Assembly (NCBI RefSeq): GCF_000799715.1
Contig: NZ_JUHG01000011.1
Span: forward strand, 1 to 64,000
From: Martinezella rhizogenes
Lineage (GTDB): Bacteria > Pseudomonadota > Alphaproteobacteria > Rhizobiales > Rhizobiaceae
DNA: 64,000 bases
Direction: 5' to 3'
The translations under genes and the position numbers were made by a program. Positions 45,208-55,283 of this stretch are shown here, one piece after another. The notes under the pieces are model-generated. The model was not told where the DNA came from. It made no database searches and saw only the letters and a list, made by a program, of their open reading frames with translations. Position 1 is the first letter of the stretch, and every line of letters begins with the position of its first letter.

Positions 45208-48200
45208 TCAGCTGCACCCGCTCGTGCTGCCGCATGTGTCGCACTTCTCGCAAGTTCCATTCCGGACCATCGTGAAGTTCTGGCATTCGGTGCACATGTT
45301 GCCGGTATAGCCCTGCATGATGGAGCGGGCGCGGCGTTCGGATTCCAGCTTCTTGGCGTCGGATTTTGCCGTTGCCGCGTCGTCCGCCGCCTTGTCGGTG
45401 AAGAGGCCGGTTTCTTCCGCCACTTCCTCGGCGATCTCTTCGGCCAGTTCCTTGGCGCGTTCCTCATAGTCGCGCTTGAAGGCGACGACTTCGGAGGTGG
45501 AGATGGCGCTCGTCGGTTCCAGCTTGCGCACGGCATTGCCGGAGAAAGCGGAGATCGTCGAGACCGAGGAGGCGCGGGCGGGAGCCGCCGTGGCCGAACC
45601 CTTGATCTCGGCTGCCGGGCGTTCGCCCGAAGTCGGCACCAGTGTCGGCTTGTAGCCGCGGGTCAAGCCCTTGGAGACGACATCGGCCTTGCCTTCCGAT
45701 ACGCCGCGTCCGAGCGCCGTATTGTTGAAGTCGGAGGTGTCGACATGGGCAAGGTCGTGGCGGCTGAGATAGGAGATAGCCAGTTCACGGAACACGTAAT
45801 CGAGGATCGACGTGGCGTTCTTGATCGCGTCGTTGCCGGTGACGATGCCGGCCGGCTCGAACTTGGTGAAGGTGAAGGCATCGACATATTCCTCGAGCGG
45901 CACGCCATATTGCAGGCCGAGTGATACGGAGATGGCGAAGTTGTTGATAAAGGCGCGCAGGGCCGAGCCTTCCTTGTTCATGTCAAGGAAGATTTCGCCG
46001 AGGCGGCCGTCGTCATATTCGCCGGTGCGCAGGAAGATGGTGTGTCCGCCGATCTTGGCCTTCTGGGTGTAACCCTTGCGGCGACCCGGAAGCTTTTCCT
46101 GGCTGCGGACGACCTTCTCGATGATGCGCTCGACGATCTTCTCGGTGATGGTGACGGCCTGGGCGGCAGCCGGAGCCTGCAGGAATTCCTCCAGTGCATC
46201 CTCGTCGTCCTCGTCTTCGATCAGCGAGGAGTTGAGCGGCTGGCTGAGCTTGGAGCCGTCGCGATAGAGCGCGTTCGCCTTCAGGCCGAGCTTCCAGGAG
46301 AGCATGTAGGCGTTCTTGCAATCCTCGACGGTTGCTTCGTTGGCCATGTTGATCGTCTTGGAAATCGCACCCGAGATGAAGGGCTGGGCAGCCGCCATCA
46401 TGCGGATATGGCTTTCGACCGAGAGATAACGCTTGCCGATCTTGCCGCAGGGATTGGCGCAATCGAAGACGGCGAGGTGTTCGTTCTTCAGGAACGGCGC
46501 GCCTTCCAGCGTCATCGCACCGCAAACATGGATGTTGGCGGCCTCGATGTCTTTCTTGGAGAAGCCGAGGTGGTCGAGCAGGTTGAAGCTGATGTCTGCC
46601 ATCTGCTCGTCGGAAACCTTCAGCGTGCCCTTCAGGAAGTCGGCGCCGAGGGTCCACTGGTTGAAGACGAACTTGATGTCGAAGGCGCTCTTCAGCGCGG
46701 CATTGACGGCTGCCACCTTCTCATCGGTGAAGCCCTTGGTCTTCAGCGTCGAAGGGTTGATGGCCGGCGCCTGGTTCAGGTTGCCGTGGCCGACAGCGTA
46801 GGCTTCGATCTCGGCAAGCTGGCTTTCGCTATAGCCAAGCGTCCGCAGCGCTTCTGGAACGGCGCGGTTGATGATCTTGAAGTAGCCGCCGCCGGCGAGC
46901 TTCTTGAATTTGACCAGGGCAAAGTCCGGTTCGATGCCGGTGGTGTCGCAATCCATGACGAGGCCGATCGTGCCGGTCGGCGCGATGACAGTTGCCTGGG
47001 CATTGCGGTAGCCATGCTTCTCGCCGAGTGCCAGCGCCTTGTCCCAGGCAGCCTTGGCATGGGCAACGAGATCCTGGTCCGGATTTTCGGAGTGGATCAG
47101 CGCCACCGGGTTGACCGCCAGGCCTTCATAGCCCGAGGTTTCGCCATAGGCGGCGCGGCGATGGTTGCGAATGACGCGCAGCATGTTCTCGCGGTTCGGC
47201 TTGAACATCGGGAACGTCCCGAGTTCGGAGGCCATTTCGGCCGAGGTCGCATAGGAGATGCCGGTCATGATCGCGGTCAGCGAGCCGGCGATGGCGCGGG
47301 CCTCGTCCGAGTCGTAGGGAATGCCGGAGGACATCAGCAGACCGCCGATATTGGCGTAGCCGAGGCCGAGCGTGCGATATTCATAGGAGAGTTCGGCAAT
47401 GCGGCGCGACGGGAACTGCGCCATCATCACCGAGACTTCGAGAACGACGGTCCAGAGGCGGACGGCATGCTCATAGTCGGCGATGTTGATGCGCTTGCTG
47501 GCCGCGTCCTTGAAGGTCATCAGGTTCAACGAAGCAAGGTTGCAGGCGGTGTCGTCGAGGAACATGTACTCCGAGCACGGATTGGATGCGCGGATCGGGC
47601 CGGCCGCCGGGCTGGTGTGCCAGTCGTTCATCGTCGTGTTGAAGTGCAGGCCCGGATCGGCCGATGCCCAGGCGGCGTAGGAGATCGATTCCCAGAGGTC
47701 GCGTGCCTTCAGGGTCTTCATGATCTTGCCGTCCTTGCGGGCGGTCAGATGCCAGTCGGCATCGTTCTCGACAGCGCGCAGGAACTCGTCCTTGATCGAG
47801 ACGGAGTTGTTCGAGTTCTGGCCGGAAACGGTCAGATAGGCTTCCGAATCCCAGTCGGTGTCGTAGGTCTTGAACTCGAGGTCCTTGTAGCCCTGGCGAG
47901 CAAACTGGATGACGCGCTGGACGTAATTTTCCGGAACCTGGTCCTTCTTGGCCGCGCGGATTTCGCGCTTCAGGGCAGGGTTCTTGGCCGGGTCGAAGCA
48001 ATCGTCATTGTCGCCTTCGCAATTGAGCGTGGCCTTCATGATCGCCTTCAGATGCTTGGCGACAACCTTCGAACCGGTGACAAGGGCGGCAACCTTCTGC
48101 TCTTCCTTGACCTTCCAGTTGATGTATTCCTCGATATCGGGATGGTCAATGTCGACGACGACCATCTTGGCGGCGCGGCGCGTGGTGCCGCCCGACTTGA

Positions 48201-49002
48201 TGGCGCCGGCAGCGCGGTCACCGATCTTAAGAAAGCTCATCAGGCCGGAGGAACGGCCGCCGCCGGACAGCTTTTCGCCTTCGCCACGCAGCAGCGAGAA
48301 GTTCGAGCCGGTGCCGGAGCCATACTTGAAGAGGCGCGCTTCACGAACCCAGAGGTCCATGATGCCGCCTTCGTTGACGAGATCGTCCTCGACCGACTGG
48401 ATGAAGCAGGCATGCGGCTGCGGATGCTCATAGGCCGATTTGGACTTGGTGAGCTTGCCGGTGAAGGGATCGACATAATAGTGGCCCTGGCCGGGGCCAT
48501 CGATGCCGTAGGCCCAGTGCATGCCGGTGTTGAACCACTGCGGCGAGTTCGGGGCGACGCGCTGGGTGGCGAGCATATAGGCAAGCTCATCCTGGAACGC
48601 GGAGGCGTCTTCCTCGGACGAGAAATAGCCGCCCTTCCAGCCCCAATAGGTCCAGGTGCCGGCCAGACGGTCGAAGACCTGGCGTGCATCGATCTCGGAA
48701 CCGGTCTGGCTTTCCTTCGGCAGATCCTTCAGGGCAGCTTCATCGGGAACGGAGCGCCACAGGAAGGAAGGAACATCGTTTTCCTCGACCTTCTTCAGCT
48801 TGGTCGGGACGCCGGCCTTGCGGAAATACTTCTGCGCCAGAATGTCGGCGGCGACCTGCGAGAACTGCGCCGGCACGTCGATGTTTTCGAGGCGGAAAAC
48901 GATCGAGCCATCGGGATTCTTGATCTCGCTGGTGGCCTTGCGGAATTCGATGTCCGCGTAGGGTGACTGGCCTGCCTTCGTAAAGCGACGTTCGATGCGC
49001 AT
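45208..49002 (-). CDS. nrdJ: Vitamin B12-dependent (class II) ribonucleoside-diphosphate reductase
   Basis: The product is 1264 residues. It reduces ribonucleotides using adenosylcobalamin, with no separate radical subunit. The finger loop SNPCSEYMF lies near residue 475 with the catalytic Cys and Glu. The C-terminus [20 protein letters not shown] continues with more cysteines as a zinc/thioredoxin-interacting tail. The ATG at 49002 gives the family N-terminus [16 protein letters not shown] candidate NrdR-controlled promoter lies upstream at 49138-49184. A hairpin follows the gene. Confidence 0.97.
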   Translation of the reverse strand: MRIERRFTKAGQSPYADIEFRKATSEIKNPDGSIVFRLENIDVPAQFSQVAADILAQKYFRKAGVPTKLKKVEENDVPSFLWRSVPDEAALKDLPKESQTGSEIDARQVFDRLAGTWTYWGWKGGYFSSEEDASAFQDELAYMLATQRVAPNSPQWFNTGMHWAYGIDGPGQGHYYVDPFTGKLTKSKSAYEHPQPHACFIQSVEDDLVNEGGIMDLWVREARLFKYGSGTGSNFSLLRGEGEKLSGGGRSSGLMSFLKIGDRAAGAIKSGGTTRRAAKMVVVDIDHPDIEEYINWKVKEEQKVAALVTGSKVVAKHLKAIMKATLNCEGDNDDCFDPAKNPALKREIRAAKKDQVPENYVQRVIQFARQGYKDLEFKTYDTDWDSEAYLTVSGQNSNNSVSIKDEFLRAVENDADWHLTARKDGKIMKTLKARDLWESISYAAWASADPGLHFNTTMNDWHTSPAAGPIRASNPCSEYMFLDDTACNLASLNLMTFKDAASKRINIADYEHAVRLWTVVLEVSVMMAQFPSRRIAELSYEYRTLGLGYANIGGLLMSSGIPYDSDEARAIAGSLTAIMTGISYATSAEMASELGTFPMFKPNRENMLRVIRNHRRAAYGETSGYEGLAVNPVALIHSENPDQDLVAHAKAAWDKALALGEKHGYRNAQATVIAPTGTIGLVMDCDTTGIEPDFALVKFKKLAGGGYFKIINRAVPEALRTLGYSESQLAEIEAYAVGHGNLNQAPAINPSTLKTKGFTDEKVAAVNAALKSAFDIKFVFNQWTLGADFLKGTLKVSDEQMADISFNLLDHLGFSKKDIEAANIHVCGAMTLEGAPFLKNEHLAVFDCANPCGKIGKRYLSVESHIRMMAAAQPFISGAISKTINMANEATVEDCKNAYMLSWKLGLKANALYRDGSKLSQPLNSSLIEDEDDEDALEEFLQAPAAAQAVTITEKIVERIIEKVVRSQEKLPGRRKGYTQKAKIGGHTIFLRTGEYDDGRLGEIFLDMNKEGSALRAFINNFAISVSLGLQYGVPLEEYVDAFTFTKFEPAGIVTGNDAIKNATSILDYVFRELAISYLSRHDLAHVDTSDFNNTALGRGVSEGKADVVSKGLTRGYKPTLVPTSGERPAAEIKGSATAAPARASSVSTISAFSGNAVRKLEPTSAISTSEVVAFKRDYEERAKELAEEIAEEVAEETGLFTDKAADDAATAKSDAKKLESERRARSIMQGYTGNMCTECQNFTMVRNGTCEKCDTCGSTSGCS

Positions 49003-49137
49003 GGTCCCATAACCTCATTCGTTGGAGCACGCCTGCCTCGTAAACAGGGCGCAAAAGTTCTCGTCTGGCCTCGCGACTTCAACGCGCAGCCATTGCTCAT
49101 TCCGCTGTCTGACAGGAGGTGTCATTCGGAGATGACT

Positions 49138-49184
49138 TTCCTGTATCTTGTGGTGATGGTGGCTGCAAACACTAAATATAGTAT
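49138..49184 (-). promoter_or_regulatory. Candidate NrdR box pair and promoter of nrdJ
   Basis: ACACTAAATATAGTAT (49169-49184) matches the NrdR box consensus at 14 of 16 positions. TTCCTGTATCTTGTGG (49138-49153) matches more weakly, at about 10 of 16. Their starts are 31 bases apart, the usual three-helical-turn spacing. On the minus strand a TTGCAG and a TACAGG, 17 bases apart, fall between and within the boxes, so NrdR would block RNA polymerase. Confidence 0.6.
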
Positions 49185-49677
49185 TAACAGCTTATTGCCG
49201 CCAGTCCCCGCACGTCTTTTTTTGGCAGCATCGACATCGGCACAAAAAGCCCCACGGCGCGACCAATGATGGTGCATCGCCCTGAATCCAAATCCGATTT
49301 CGAGTTGAGGACCAGCCCCTCGTTATTCCGCCTGGCCCAGTCGCCGCCGCAACGTTTCTTATTAAGTTTGAAAGACCCGATTCCGTCAAGGGGTGGTTTG
49401 CGACAGATTTTTAACCACAATATCTTGTGGGCTTACCTGTGGAAACTGGGGAAACGCTGGGAGATCAGAAGATTCAAGCGCTTGGCGGAAAATGCTCGCC
49501 CTTCGCACGACCACTTTCGGGGCAAATGCCGTCAATGACGGAGACCAACGCGACAATATTGTGAACGTGACCCTGAAACCATTGGTTTTGGAGCAAAACC
49601 ATGCTGTGGCATCTTATGATTCGCTTGGAAGGCCTTGAATCCCGCATGTTCTTGCGACGGGAAGGGTACTAAATATA
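49185..49677. other. Long non-coding region between nrdJ and gpt
   Basis: About 490 bases without an ORF that looks coding on either strand. It contains TTAACCACA (49411-49419), overlapping a CCACAA/TTGTGG inverted repeat (49415-49430), and TGTGGAAAC (49438-49446), both near matches to a DnaA box. A second copy of ACTAAATATAGT occurs at 49668-49679. It could hold a small RNA; nothing known was recognised. Confidence 0.4.
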
Positions 49678-49697
49678 GTGGGCGCCGAAGCGCCCAC
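49678..49697 (-). terminator. Terminator of gpt with TTCG tetraloop
   Basis: On the minus strand GTGGGCGC-TTCG-GCGCCCAC forms a perfect 8-bp stem with the very stable TTCG loop, followed by TATATTTAG, 78 bases after the gpt stop. Confidence 0.65.
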
Positions 49698-49775
49698 CTC
49701 TATTCCTGATATATGAGCCGGCTCGGATGCATCACGGAGAATCACCGCATGATTCGCGTGAGTCCCGAGTGGAGA

Positions 49776-50273
49776 TCAGCCGCGATGGCCCTTGGCGATC
49801 GGCTCCTGATAGGTGAAGCCCATGTCCCAGGGGAAGTAGATCCAGGTGTCCTGGCTCACTTCGGTGACGAAGGTATCGATGGTCGGCACGCCGGTCGGCT
49901 TGGCGTAGACGCAGGCGAAATGCGCCTTGGGCAGCATGGCGCGCACTTCGAGGGCCGTCTTGCCGGTATCGGTGAGGTCGTCGACAACCAGCACGCCTTC
50001 GCCGCCGTCGGTGAGGAGTTCCGGGGTGATTCCCTTGAGCAGGTTCATTTCGCCCTGGCTCGAATAATCATGATAGGAGGCGACACAGACGGTCTCGATC
50101 ATGCGGATGTTGAGTTCGCGCGAAATGATGGCCGCGGGAACGAGACCGCCACGGGTGATACAGACCATCGCCCTGAAGTTCTTGTTGAGGCCGGCAAGCC
50201 GCCAGGCAAGGGCGCGGGCATCGCGATGGAACTGATCCCAGGATACGGGAAAGGCTTTATCGGGCAGGGACAT
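49776..50273 (-). CDS. gpt: Xanthine phosphoribosyltransferase
   Basis: The product is 165 residues. It salvages xanthine and guanine to nucleotides using PRPP. The PRPP-binding loop [17 protein letters not shown] starts at residue 94, and [13 protein letters not shown] near 38-50 is typical of Gpt. Length and the ending TYQEP agree with the family. Downstream is a TTCG-loop terminator. Confidence 0.93.
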   Translation of the reverse strand: MSLPDKAFPVSWDQFHRDARALAWRLAGLNKNFRAMVCITRGGLVPAAIISRELNIRMIETVCVASYHDYSSQGEMNLLKGITPELLTDGGEGVLVVDDLTDTGKTALEVRAMLPKAHFACVYAKPTGVPTIDTFVTEVSQDTWIYFPWDMGFTYQEPIAKGHRG

Positions 50274-50620
50274 GGCTCAGAAGCTCCGGGAGCAGAAATA
50301 ACGACGCACCGGTGCTGCCGGCGACCCTGAGCAGACCCCGCGGCGGGCGCGGACCATGGACCAAATCCTGAACGCAATTCGCTTGCCATCTGTCTGAGCA
50401 TGATCTTACCCGGAAGCTGTTTGGCGCTTTTGGGTCATGTTCCGTGGATCGCGCGAATGGTTCCCTGGCGGGAATTCTGTCATCGGTCGCTGTTTTCTGC
50501 TGGATTTACGGCCAAAAGGCAAGAGCCGCACCCTGCTGCCATGTCGGCAGGGTGTGCAAAAGGCACGGCAGTGCTTCGAAGCCGGGTAATCCCGCGCCCT
50601 TCAAAAGATCAAACGCACAC
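50274..50620. other. Intergenic region between gpt and the stress protein gene
   Basis: This 347-base region has no credible ORF. It must hold the gpt promoter (minus strand) and the end of the stress protein transcript. CACCCTGC (50529-50536) and GCAGGGTG (50547-50554) form an 8-bp inverted repeat that could terminate the latter, although the following T-run is poor. Confidence 0.5.
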
Positions 50621-51463
50621 TCACCTTGCCAGCAGCGTCATCGCCGTCATCGACTTCAGCAGCGTCCGTGTCGTACCGCCGAAGATCAACTGCCAGAGCC
50701 AGGAATGTGTATAGGCGCCCATGACGAGCAGGTCGATCGAGTTGTCGGCGAGACGGTTCTCGATGACCTGCGATGGCGTCTTGCCGCCACAGCTTGCCGT
50801 CGTCAGCGTGGCGCGAACACCATGGCGGGCAAGCGTCGCCTCGATCTCGAGGCTAGTCTCAGTCGGGGATTGCTTGGAGCTCTCGGACGTATCGACGGAG
50901 AAAATCTCCACGGAATCGGCGGCCTTCAGAAACGGCATGGCATCGAAAGTGGCGCGCGCGGCCTCCTTCGAGCCATTCCAGGCGATCAGCACGCGGCGGA
51001 TCGGTTTCGGCAGGCTAAATATGTAAGGGATCATCAGCACCGGCCGGCCGCTTTCGAACAGGAAGCTTTCGACATCGACATGCGAGTCTGACGATCTGGA
51101 TGGATCGGGCTGAACGGCAATCAGCAGATCGGCGCTGCGGGCGCTTTCGATCAGGGGCTCGGAGCCATAGCCGACAGTGCTGGTAAAGCTTCGCCAGTCG
51201 TAGTCGAGGCCCTCGCGCTCCATTTTCGCGCGAAACAGCCGTTCGATTTCAACGGCCTGGCTGTGTGCCATGTCCTGGAGGGCCTGCACGGCAACCGGAT
51301 CGGGAATCTCCATCGGCGCCACCAGCGGCACGGTCGAGACGATTTCCGCATGCAGGCCGACAATGTGAGCGCCATGCTCCTTGGCGAAGGCCGCTGCGAA
51401 ATCAACCGCGACCTGCGCATTGTCGGGCGTGTCGAGAATGACCAATATGGTTTTGTAGGACAT
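50621..51463 (-). CDS. Universal stress protein, tandem UspA domains
   Basis: The product is 280 residues from MSYKTILVILD, after GGGAGATCACGTC. A first Usp domain opens with that strand and continues AAAFAKEHGAHIVGLHAE. The second begins RRVLIAWNGSKEAARA and ends LLVMGAYTHSW with GGTTRTLLKSM, the ATP-binding-type glycine loop. Tandem Usp proteins respond to stress or starvation. Earlier in-frame ATGs (51520, 51502) lack family sequence. Confidence 0.9.
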   Translation of the reverse strand: MSYKTILVILDTPDNAQVAVDFAAAFAKEHGAHIVGLHAEIVSTVPLVAPMEIPDPVAVQALQDMAHSQAVEIERLFRAKMEREGLDYDWRSFTSTVGYGSEPLIESARSADLLIAVQPDPSRSSDSHVDVESFLFESGRPVLMIPYIFSLPKPIRRVLIAWNGSKEAARATFDAMPFLKAADSVEIFSVDTSESSKQSPTETSLEIEATLARHGVRATLTTASCGGKTPSQVIENRLADNSIDLLVMGAYTHSWLWQLIFGGTTRTLLKSMTAMTLLAR

Positions 51464-51580
51464 GACGTGATCTCCCGTGCGGAAGGGATCGGATCGCTTC
51501 ATTATAGCATCATTCCGCATGATATTAATGCGCCGATATCGCTCCGGTTCCCTTCCGGAAGAAAAAGACCTCGTCGAATG

Positions 51581-52354
51581 TCATGCCTCAGCGGACTGAT
51601 TTTCCTTGGCTTTCGACTGTCTGATAGCCTCGATCATCGCCCGTACCTCAGCTGCGACACTTTCAACCAGCTCGGCGGAACGAGCGCGCACGACGATCTC
51701 GGTCGAAAAGGATTGGCCGACATAGCGCGGATAGGAGCCGATGCTGGTATCCGGATGCGCTTTCTGGATGATGCCGAGCGGCGTGCCGATCTCGCCTTCG
51801 CCGTAAGGGCAGGAAATCGCCGTCGACAGCATGCGGGTGCCGGAGCGCAGCGTCGGCACGACATTGTCGAGCATCGCCTGAAAAACCTGCGGCACGCCGG
51901 CCATGACATAGACGTTGCCGATGTTGAAGCCCGGTGCCGTCGAAACCGGATTGGCGATGTGCTTCGACCCCACGGGCATGCGCGCCATGCGCTGGCGAGC
52001 CTCGGTGAACTCCATCTCGCGCTTGGCATACATCTCCGCCATTATCCTCATCGCTTCCGCATCGTGCTCGCAGGGCACGCCGAAAGCCTTGGCAATCGCA
52101 TCGGCGGTGATATCGTCATGCGTCGGGCCGATGCCGCCAGAGGTGAAGACATAGTCATACTGGCCGCGCAGAGCGTTCAGCGCCGCAACGATGGCGTCGT
52201 CGTCGTCGGCAACAATGCGGACTTCCTTCAGGTCGATGCCGGACAGCAGCATGACATCGGCGAGATGACCGATATTCTTGTCTTTCGTCCGGCCGGAGAG
52301 CAGTTCGTCGCCGATGGCCAGCATGGCGGCGGTGACAATGGTTTCATTGGTCAT
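51581..52354 (-). CDS. CinA-like MoaB/MogA-domain protein
   Basis: The product is 257 residues from MTNETIVTAAMLAIGDELLS. The molybdopterin-binding-like motifs GDELLSGRTKDKN and FTSGGIGPTHDDITADA are clear, followed by APGFNIGNVYVMAGVP. It corresponds to the N-terminal half of CinA (competence/damage-inducible A), without the C-terminal amidase domain. Members can act as nucleotide pyrophosphatases. The frame upstream of 52354 is not family-like. Confidence 0.85.
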   Translation of the reverse strand: MTNETIVTAAMLAIGDELLSGRTKDKNIGHLADVMLLSGIDLKEVRIVADDDDAIVAALNALRGQYDYVFTSGGIGPTHDDITADAIAKAFGVPCEHDAEAMRIMAEMYAKREMEFTEARQRMARMPVGSKHIANPVSTAPGFNIGNVYVMAGVPQVFQAMLDNVVPTLRSGTRMLSTAISCPYGEGEIGTPLGIIQKAHPDTSIGSYPRYVGQSFSTEIVVRARSAELVESVAAEVRAMIEAIRQSKAKENQSAEA

Positions 52355-52592
52355 GGAAGTATCCGTGGAATTGCGCAGCGCGCGTTCGAAAAGCCTTTGA
52401 AATAGGTAGCGCCGTTTGCGGTGAATGCAAACTGCCGTTTTCGTGTCCGCCCGCGACTCGGAAAGACGACCATAAATGAATTTCGTCTTCGGCAGGTGAA
52501 CAGTCCGTTCCCGTTGCGGGGGCTGCGTCTTCGTCCCGTCGCTGATACAACTCAGCCCGACAATCTGCACGTCCAACAAACGGGAGACATTC

Positions 52593-53192
52593 ATGGCTAA
52601 GGTTCTGGTACTTTACTATTCCGCCTACGGTCACATCGAAAAGATGGCCTATGCCGTCGCCGAAGGTGCCAAGTCGGCTGGCGCCGAGGTGACCGTCAAA
52701 CGCGTTCCGGAGCTTGTGCCGGAAGAGGTCGCCAAGGCTTCCCACTTCAAGCTCGACCAGGAAGCGCCGATCGCATCGCCGGATGAGCTGGCCGAATACG
52801 ACGCCATCATCGTCGGCGCCGGCACGCGCTTCGGCACGGTTGCGTCGCAGATGCGCAATTTCTGGGATCAGACCGGCGGCCTGTGGTTCGCAGGCAAGCT
52901 CGTCGGCAAGGTCGGCTCGGTCTTCACCTCGTCCGCGACCCAGCATGGCGGCCAGGAATCGACCATTCTCGGCTTTATCCCGACCCTGCTGCATCAGGGC
53001 ATGGTCGTCGTCGGCCTTCCTTATTCCTTCCAGGGCCAGATGGGTACGGAAGAAGTCAAGGGCGGTTCGCCTTACGGCGCTTCCACGATCACGAACGGCG
53101 ACGGTTCGCGTCAACCTTCGGAAATCGAGCTGGAAGCCGCGAAATACCAGGGCGCTCACGTCGCCAAGATCGCGGCCAAGCTAGTCGCCTGA
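52593..53192 (+). CDS. wrbA: NAD(P)H:quinone oxidoreductase, WrbA type IV
   Basis: The product is 199 residues. It is a flavodoxin-fold FMN enzyme that reduces quinones by two electrons. [20 protein letters not shown] forms the FMN phosphate loop, and [14 protein letters not shown] and GLPYSFQGQ are WrbA-specific. The Shine-Dalgarno GGGAG lies eight bases before the ATG. A strong terminator follows. Confidence 0.96.
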   Translation: MAKVLVLYYSAYGHIEKMAYAVAEGAKSAGAEVTVKRVPELVPEEVAKASHFKLDQEAPIASPDELAEYDAIIVGAGTRFGTVASQMRNFWDQTGGLWFAGKLVGKVGSVFTSSATQHGGQESTILGFIPTLLHQGMVVVGLPYSFQGQMGTEEVKGGSPYGASTITNGDGSRQPSEIELEAAKYQGAHVAKIAAKLVA

Positions 53193-53211
53193 TTCGTACT
53201 CAATCTATTGG

Positions 53212-53238
53212 AAAGCGCAGCGAAAGCTGCGCTTTTTG
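53212..53238 (+). terminator. Intrinsic terminator after wrbA
   Basis: AAAGCGCAGC-GAAA-GCTGCGCTTT forms a perfect 10-bp stem with a GNRA loop (53212-53235), followed by TT and GCG. Confidence 0.85.
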
Positions 53239-53411
53239 CGTTATGGAGCCAGCAGACATTAGCGCCGATAACCGGTCCCATCAGCAAAAAAGACCACTGC
53301 AGAGTGTGATAGAGGCGATGCCTGTTATGTGATCGCTATTTCTGATGGCATTCATAATGCATTCATCAATTAGGGTTCAATGAAGAGCTGTAAACTTTGA
53401 ATGGAGACGTC

Positions 53412-53729
53412 ATGAGCAAAATTTTCAACATCGTTGGCGCAGGCGCGTTGACGCTGATCATGGGACTCGCATCCTTTACTCCTTCGGTTGCCGCACCCCT
53501 CAATACGGACAGGCCGGCGGCAAGCACCGCCGTTGAGCAGGTCCAGTACCGCGAGGGTGACCGCCGGCGTTGGGACGACAGAAGGCATCGCCCGAACCGT
53601 CGTCAGCCGCATTACCGCCCCGGTTCGTGGAACGGCTACCACGGCTATCAACGTGCTCGCCCGGGCTACCGCCGCCACAGCGATGGCTGGTGGTATCCGC
53701 GCAACGCGTTCAGAATCGAAATTCGCTAG
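53412..53729 (+). CDS. Small basic secreted protein, BA14K-like N-terminal part
   Basis: The product is 105 residues from MSKIFNIVGAGALTLIMGLA, a signal peptide with likely cleavage after SVAA. The mature part is very rich in Arg, His, Tyr and Trp, ending GYRRHSDGWWYPRNAFRIEI. The HSDGWWYP segment resembles the front part of rhizobial BA14K-family proteins, but the usual hydrophobic segment and C-terminal repeat are absent. GGAG lies five bases before the ATG. A terminator follows closely. Confidence 0.65.
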   Translation: MSKIFNIVGAGALTLIMGLASFTPSVAAPLNTDRPAASTAVEQVQYREGDRRRWDDRRHRPNRRQPHYRPGSWNGYHGYQRARPGYRRHSDGWWYPRNAFRIEIR

Positions 53730-53756
53730 GCGTTCAACGCTGGCGCAAACAATACC

Positions 53757-53781
53757 AAGGCGGCCCAACGGCCGCCTTATT
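53757..53781 (+). terminator. Terminator after the small basic protein gene
   Basis: AAGGCGGCC (53757-53765) pairs with GGCCGCCTT (53770-53778) across a CAAC loop, followed by ATT. The T-run is short. Confidence 0.7.
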
Positions 53782-53898
53782 CATTTGAAGCCCTGCACAG
53801 GGTTCTAGTCGCCATGCCGTTCATACTCGTCACTGTTCTGCCGTGGGCGCATGTCGACGGTGCAAATCGTTATCTGGCAAAGCTGAGCCGGAGTGACT

Positions 53899-54585
53899 AT
53901 GTTTCCATACCGCTCATGGCGGTTCGCACGGCGGACAGAAGAGGGGTATGGATCATTGGATATGATGACAAAAAGCCGCCTGAGCGCCGTTCAAGAAAAC
54001 AGGCGTCTGGCTATTATCCTTGGAATAGCAGGGCTCATAGCGGCGCTTCTGGTTGTTAAGCCAAGGTATATGGATCCGACCGCCTATCATTTCTGGCTTG
54101 AAGTCTGCGGGTGTGTCTGCATGGTTCTGGCCATATTCGTAAGGCTTTGGTGCACGCTTTATATCGGCGGCAGAAAGGGATCGTCGCTGATGACGGACGG
54201 TCCTTACAGCATTAGCCGGAACCCGCTTTATGTGGGATCGGTGATCGGGGCGGCTGGTCTGGGGCTGCAAACCGGCATGCTGACATTCGCGGTCCTTTGC
54301 GGGGCATTATGCTGGATCATTTTTTCCGTGGTCGTGCGCCGGGAAGAGCGGTTTCTCCAGGACCGTTTCGGACAGGCCTACAGCGCCTATCGAGCGACCA
54401 CGCCGCGTTTCCTGCCCGATTTCCGCAAATATGACGAAGGAACTGTCCGTTATGAGTTCGATCCGCAAGCACTTTGGAGAACGCTTCGCGATGGATTGCT
54501 GTTTTTGATAGCTATTCCGATTACAGAGATTATCGAAATTCTGCATGAATCCGGTAACCTTCCAGACCTCCTGACCGCTTTCTAG
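53899..54585 (+). CDS. Isoprenylcysteine carboxyl methyltransferase-family membrane protein
   Basis: The product is about 228 residues. Hydrophobic segments surround the family motif TDGPYSISRNPLYVGSVIGA and EERFLQDRFGQAYSAYRATT, which bind S-adenosylmethionine and substrate in ICMT/PEMT proteins. The acceptor in bacteria is usually a lipid or unknown. The ATG at 53899 has GGAG five bases upstream. An ATG at 53962 also fits but has no Shine-Dalgarno sequence. Confidence 0.82.
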   Translation: MFPYRSWRFARRTEEGYGSLDMMTKSRLSAVQENRRLAIILGIAGLIAALLVVKPRYMDPTAYHFWLEVCGCVCMVLAIFVRLWCTLYIGGRKGSSLMTDGPYSISRNPLYVGSVIGAAGLGLQTGMLTFAVLCGALCWIIFSVVVRREERFLQDRFGQAYSAYRATTPRFLPDFRKYDEGTVRYEFDPQALWRTLRDGLLFLIAIPITEIIEILHESGNLPDLLTAF

Positions 54586-54714
54586 GGCAAGATCCCACTT
54601 TCAGACAAAGTCACCTGGCGGCGACATGTGCGAGGCCGAACAAACGCCGGCATTGGCGATGACGCCAGAACGAGCACGCCATATGCGACTGTTATTATTT
54701 CTTATGAAGATGAA

Positions 54715-54799
54715 TGGTGCGGACGACGGGGGTCGAACCCGTACGGATCACTCCGAGGGATTTTAAGTCCCTTGCGTCTACCAGTTTCGCCACGTCCGC
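54715..54799 (-). tRNA. tRNA-Leu, anticodon TAA
   Basis: On the minus strand GCGGACG (from 54799) pairs with CGTCCGC (54725-54719), and the CCA end is encoded (54717-54715). The anticodon loop CTTAAAA gives TAA, with a long variable arm as expected for leucine and the T-loop GGTTCGACCC. Length 85 bases with CCA. Confidence 0.96.
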
Positions 54800-54808
54800 G
54801 TGCCTTTC

Positions 54809-54837
54809 CCTTCAAGCACTTGAGCGATTCAGTCAAG
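54809..54837 (-). promoter_or_regulatory. Possible promoter of tRNA-Leu
   Basis: On the minus strand CTTGAC (54837-54832) is followed after 17 bases by TGAAGG, about ten bases before the mature tRNA 5' end. The -35 is excellent and the -10 poor. Confidence 0.35.
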
Positions 54838-55283
54838 GGAATGTTTGCGGCAAGGGGCAGAACTTCGCTCGGCTTGCTGTGGCGCTGAGCGGTTCCGACG
54901 CGATTGTCGCATCGCCCTCTGAGAGCGCTCACCAGCGCCGGTGTAATCACCATAAGTTATGCCGCGCAGCGGGCGATCATACACAAGCGAAGCCCGCCGG
55001 CACCGGATGAACCGGATAGGAGCGGGCCTCTAACCATCATCATGATGGCTGGTCGTATTGGAGACGGACGGTTCCGTCCTGTCAATTCGAAGATTTTGGG
55101 GTTGCGACTGGATGGAATATGCTGACGGAAATCATGGCAGTTGCGCGTTTGATGGTCGCAAGCCTGCTTCCGCAAGCACCGAAAAGTCGCGTCGACAGGT
55201 CGGAAACCGCGTTAAACAGGCTTTCGTTACTCATGTTTCCTGTGCCATAGCGAAGGCGAATTGAACAAGGATGGACGAAGCCC
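54838..55283. other. Intergenic region between tRNA-Leu and ilvA
   Basis: About 450 bases with short overlapping frames but no credible gene, no recognised RNA and no strong hairpin. It must contain the ilvA promoter. No leader peptide rich in branched-chain residues was found that would indicate attenuation. Confidence 0.5.

Noticed and set aside
46042-48966. 974-codon open frame on the plus strand
   Set aside because: It lies wholly antisense to nrdJ, whose protein is clearly conserved. High GC and codon bias of nrdJ keep the opposite frame open. No family motif was seen in its translation.
53397-53411. TTG start for the small basic secreted protein
   Set aside because: It adds five residues before the signal peptide. 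The ATG at 53412 has GGAG at the right distance and gives a standard signal sequence.
54715-54799. tRNA-Leu as an integration site with an adjacent island
   Set aside because: No integrase gene and no second copy of the tRNA 3' end was seen in the window, and the flanking genes are ordinary.
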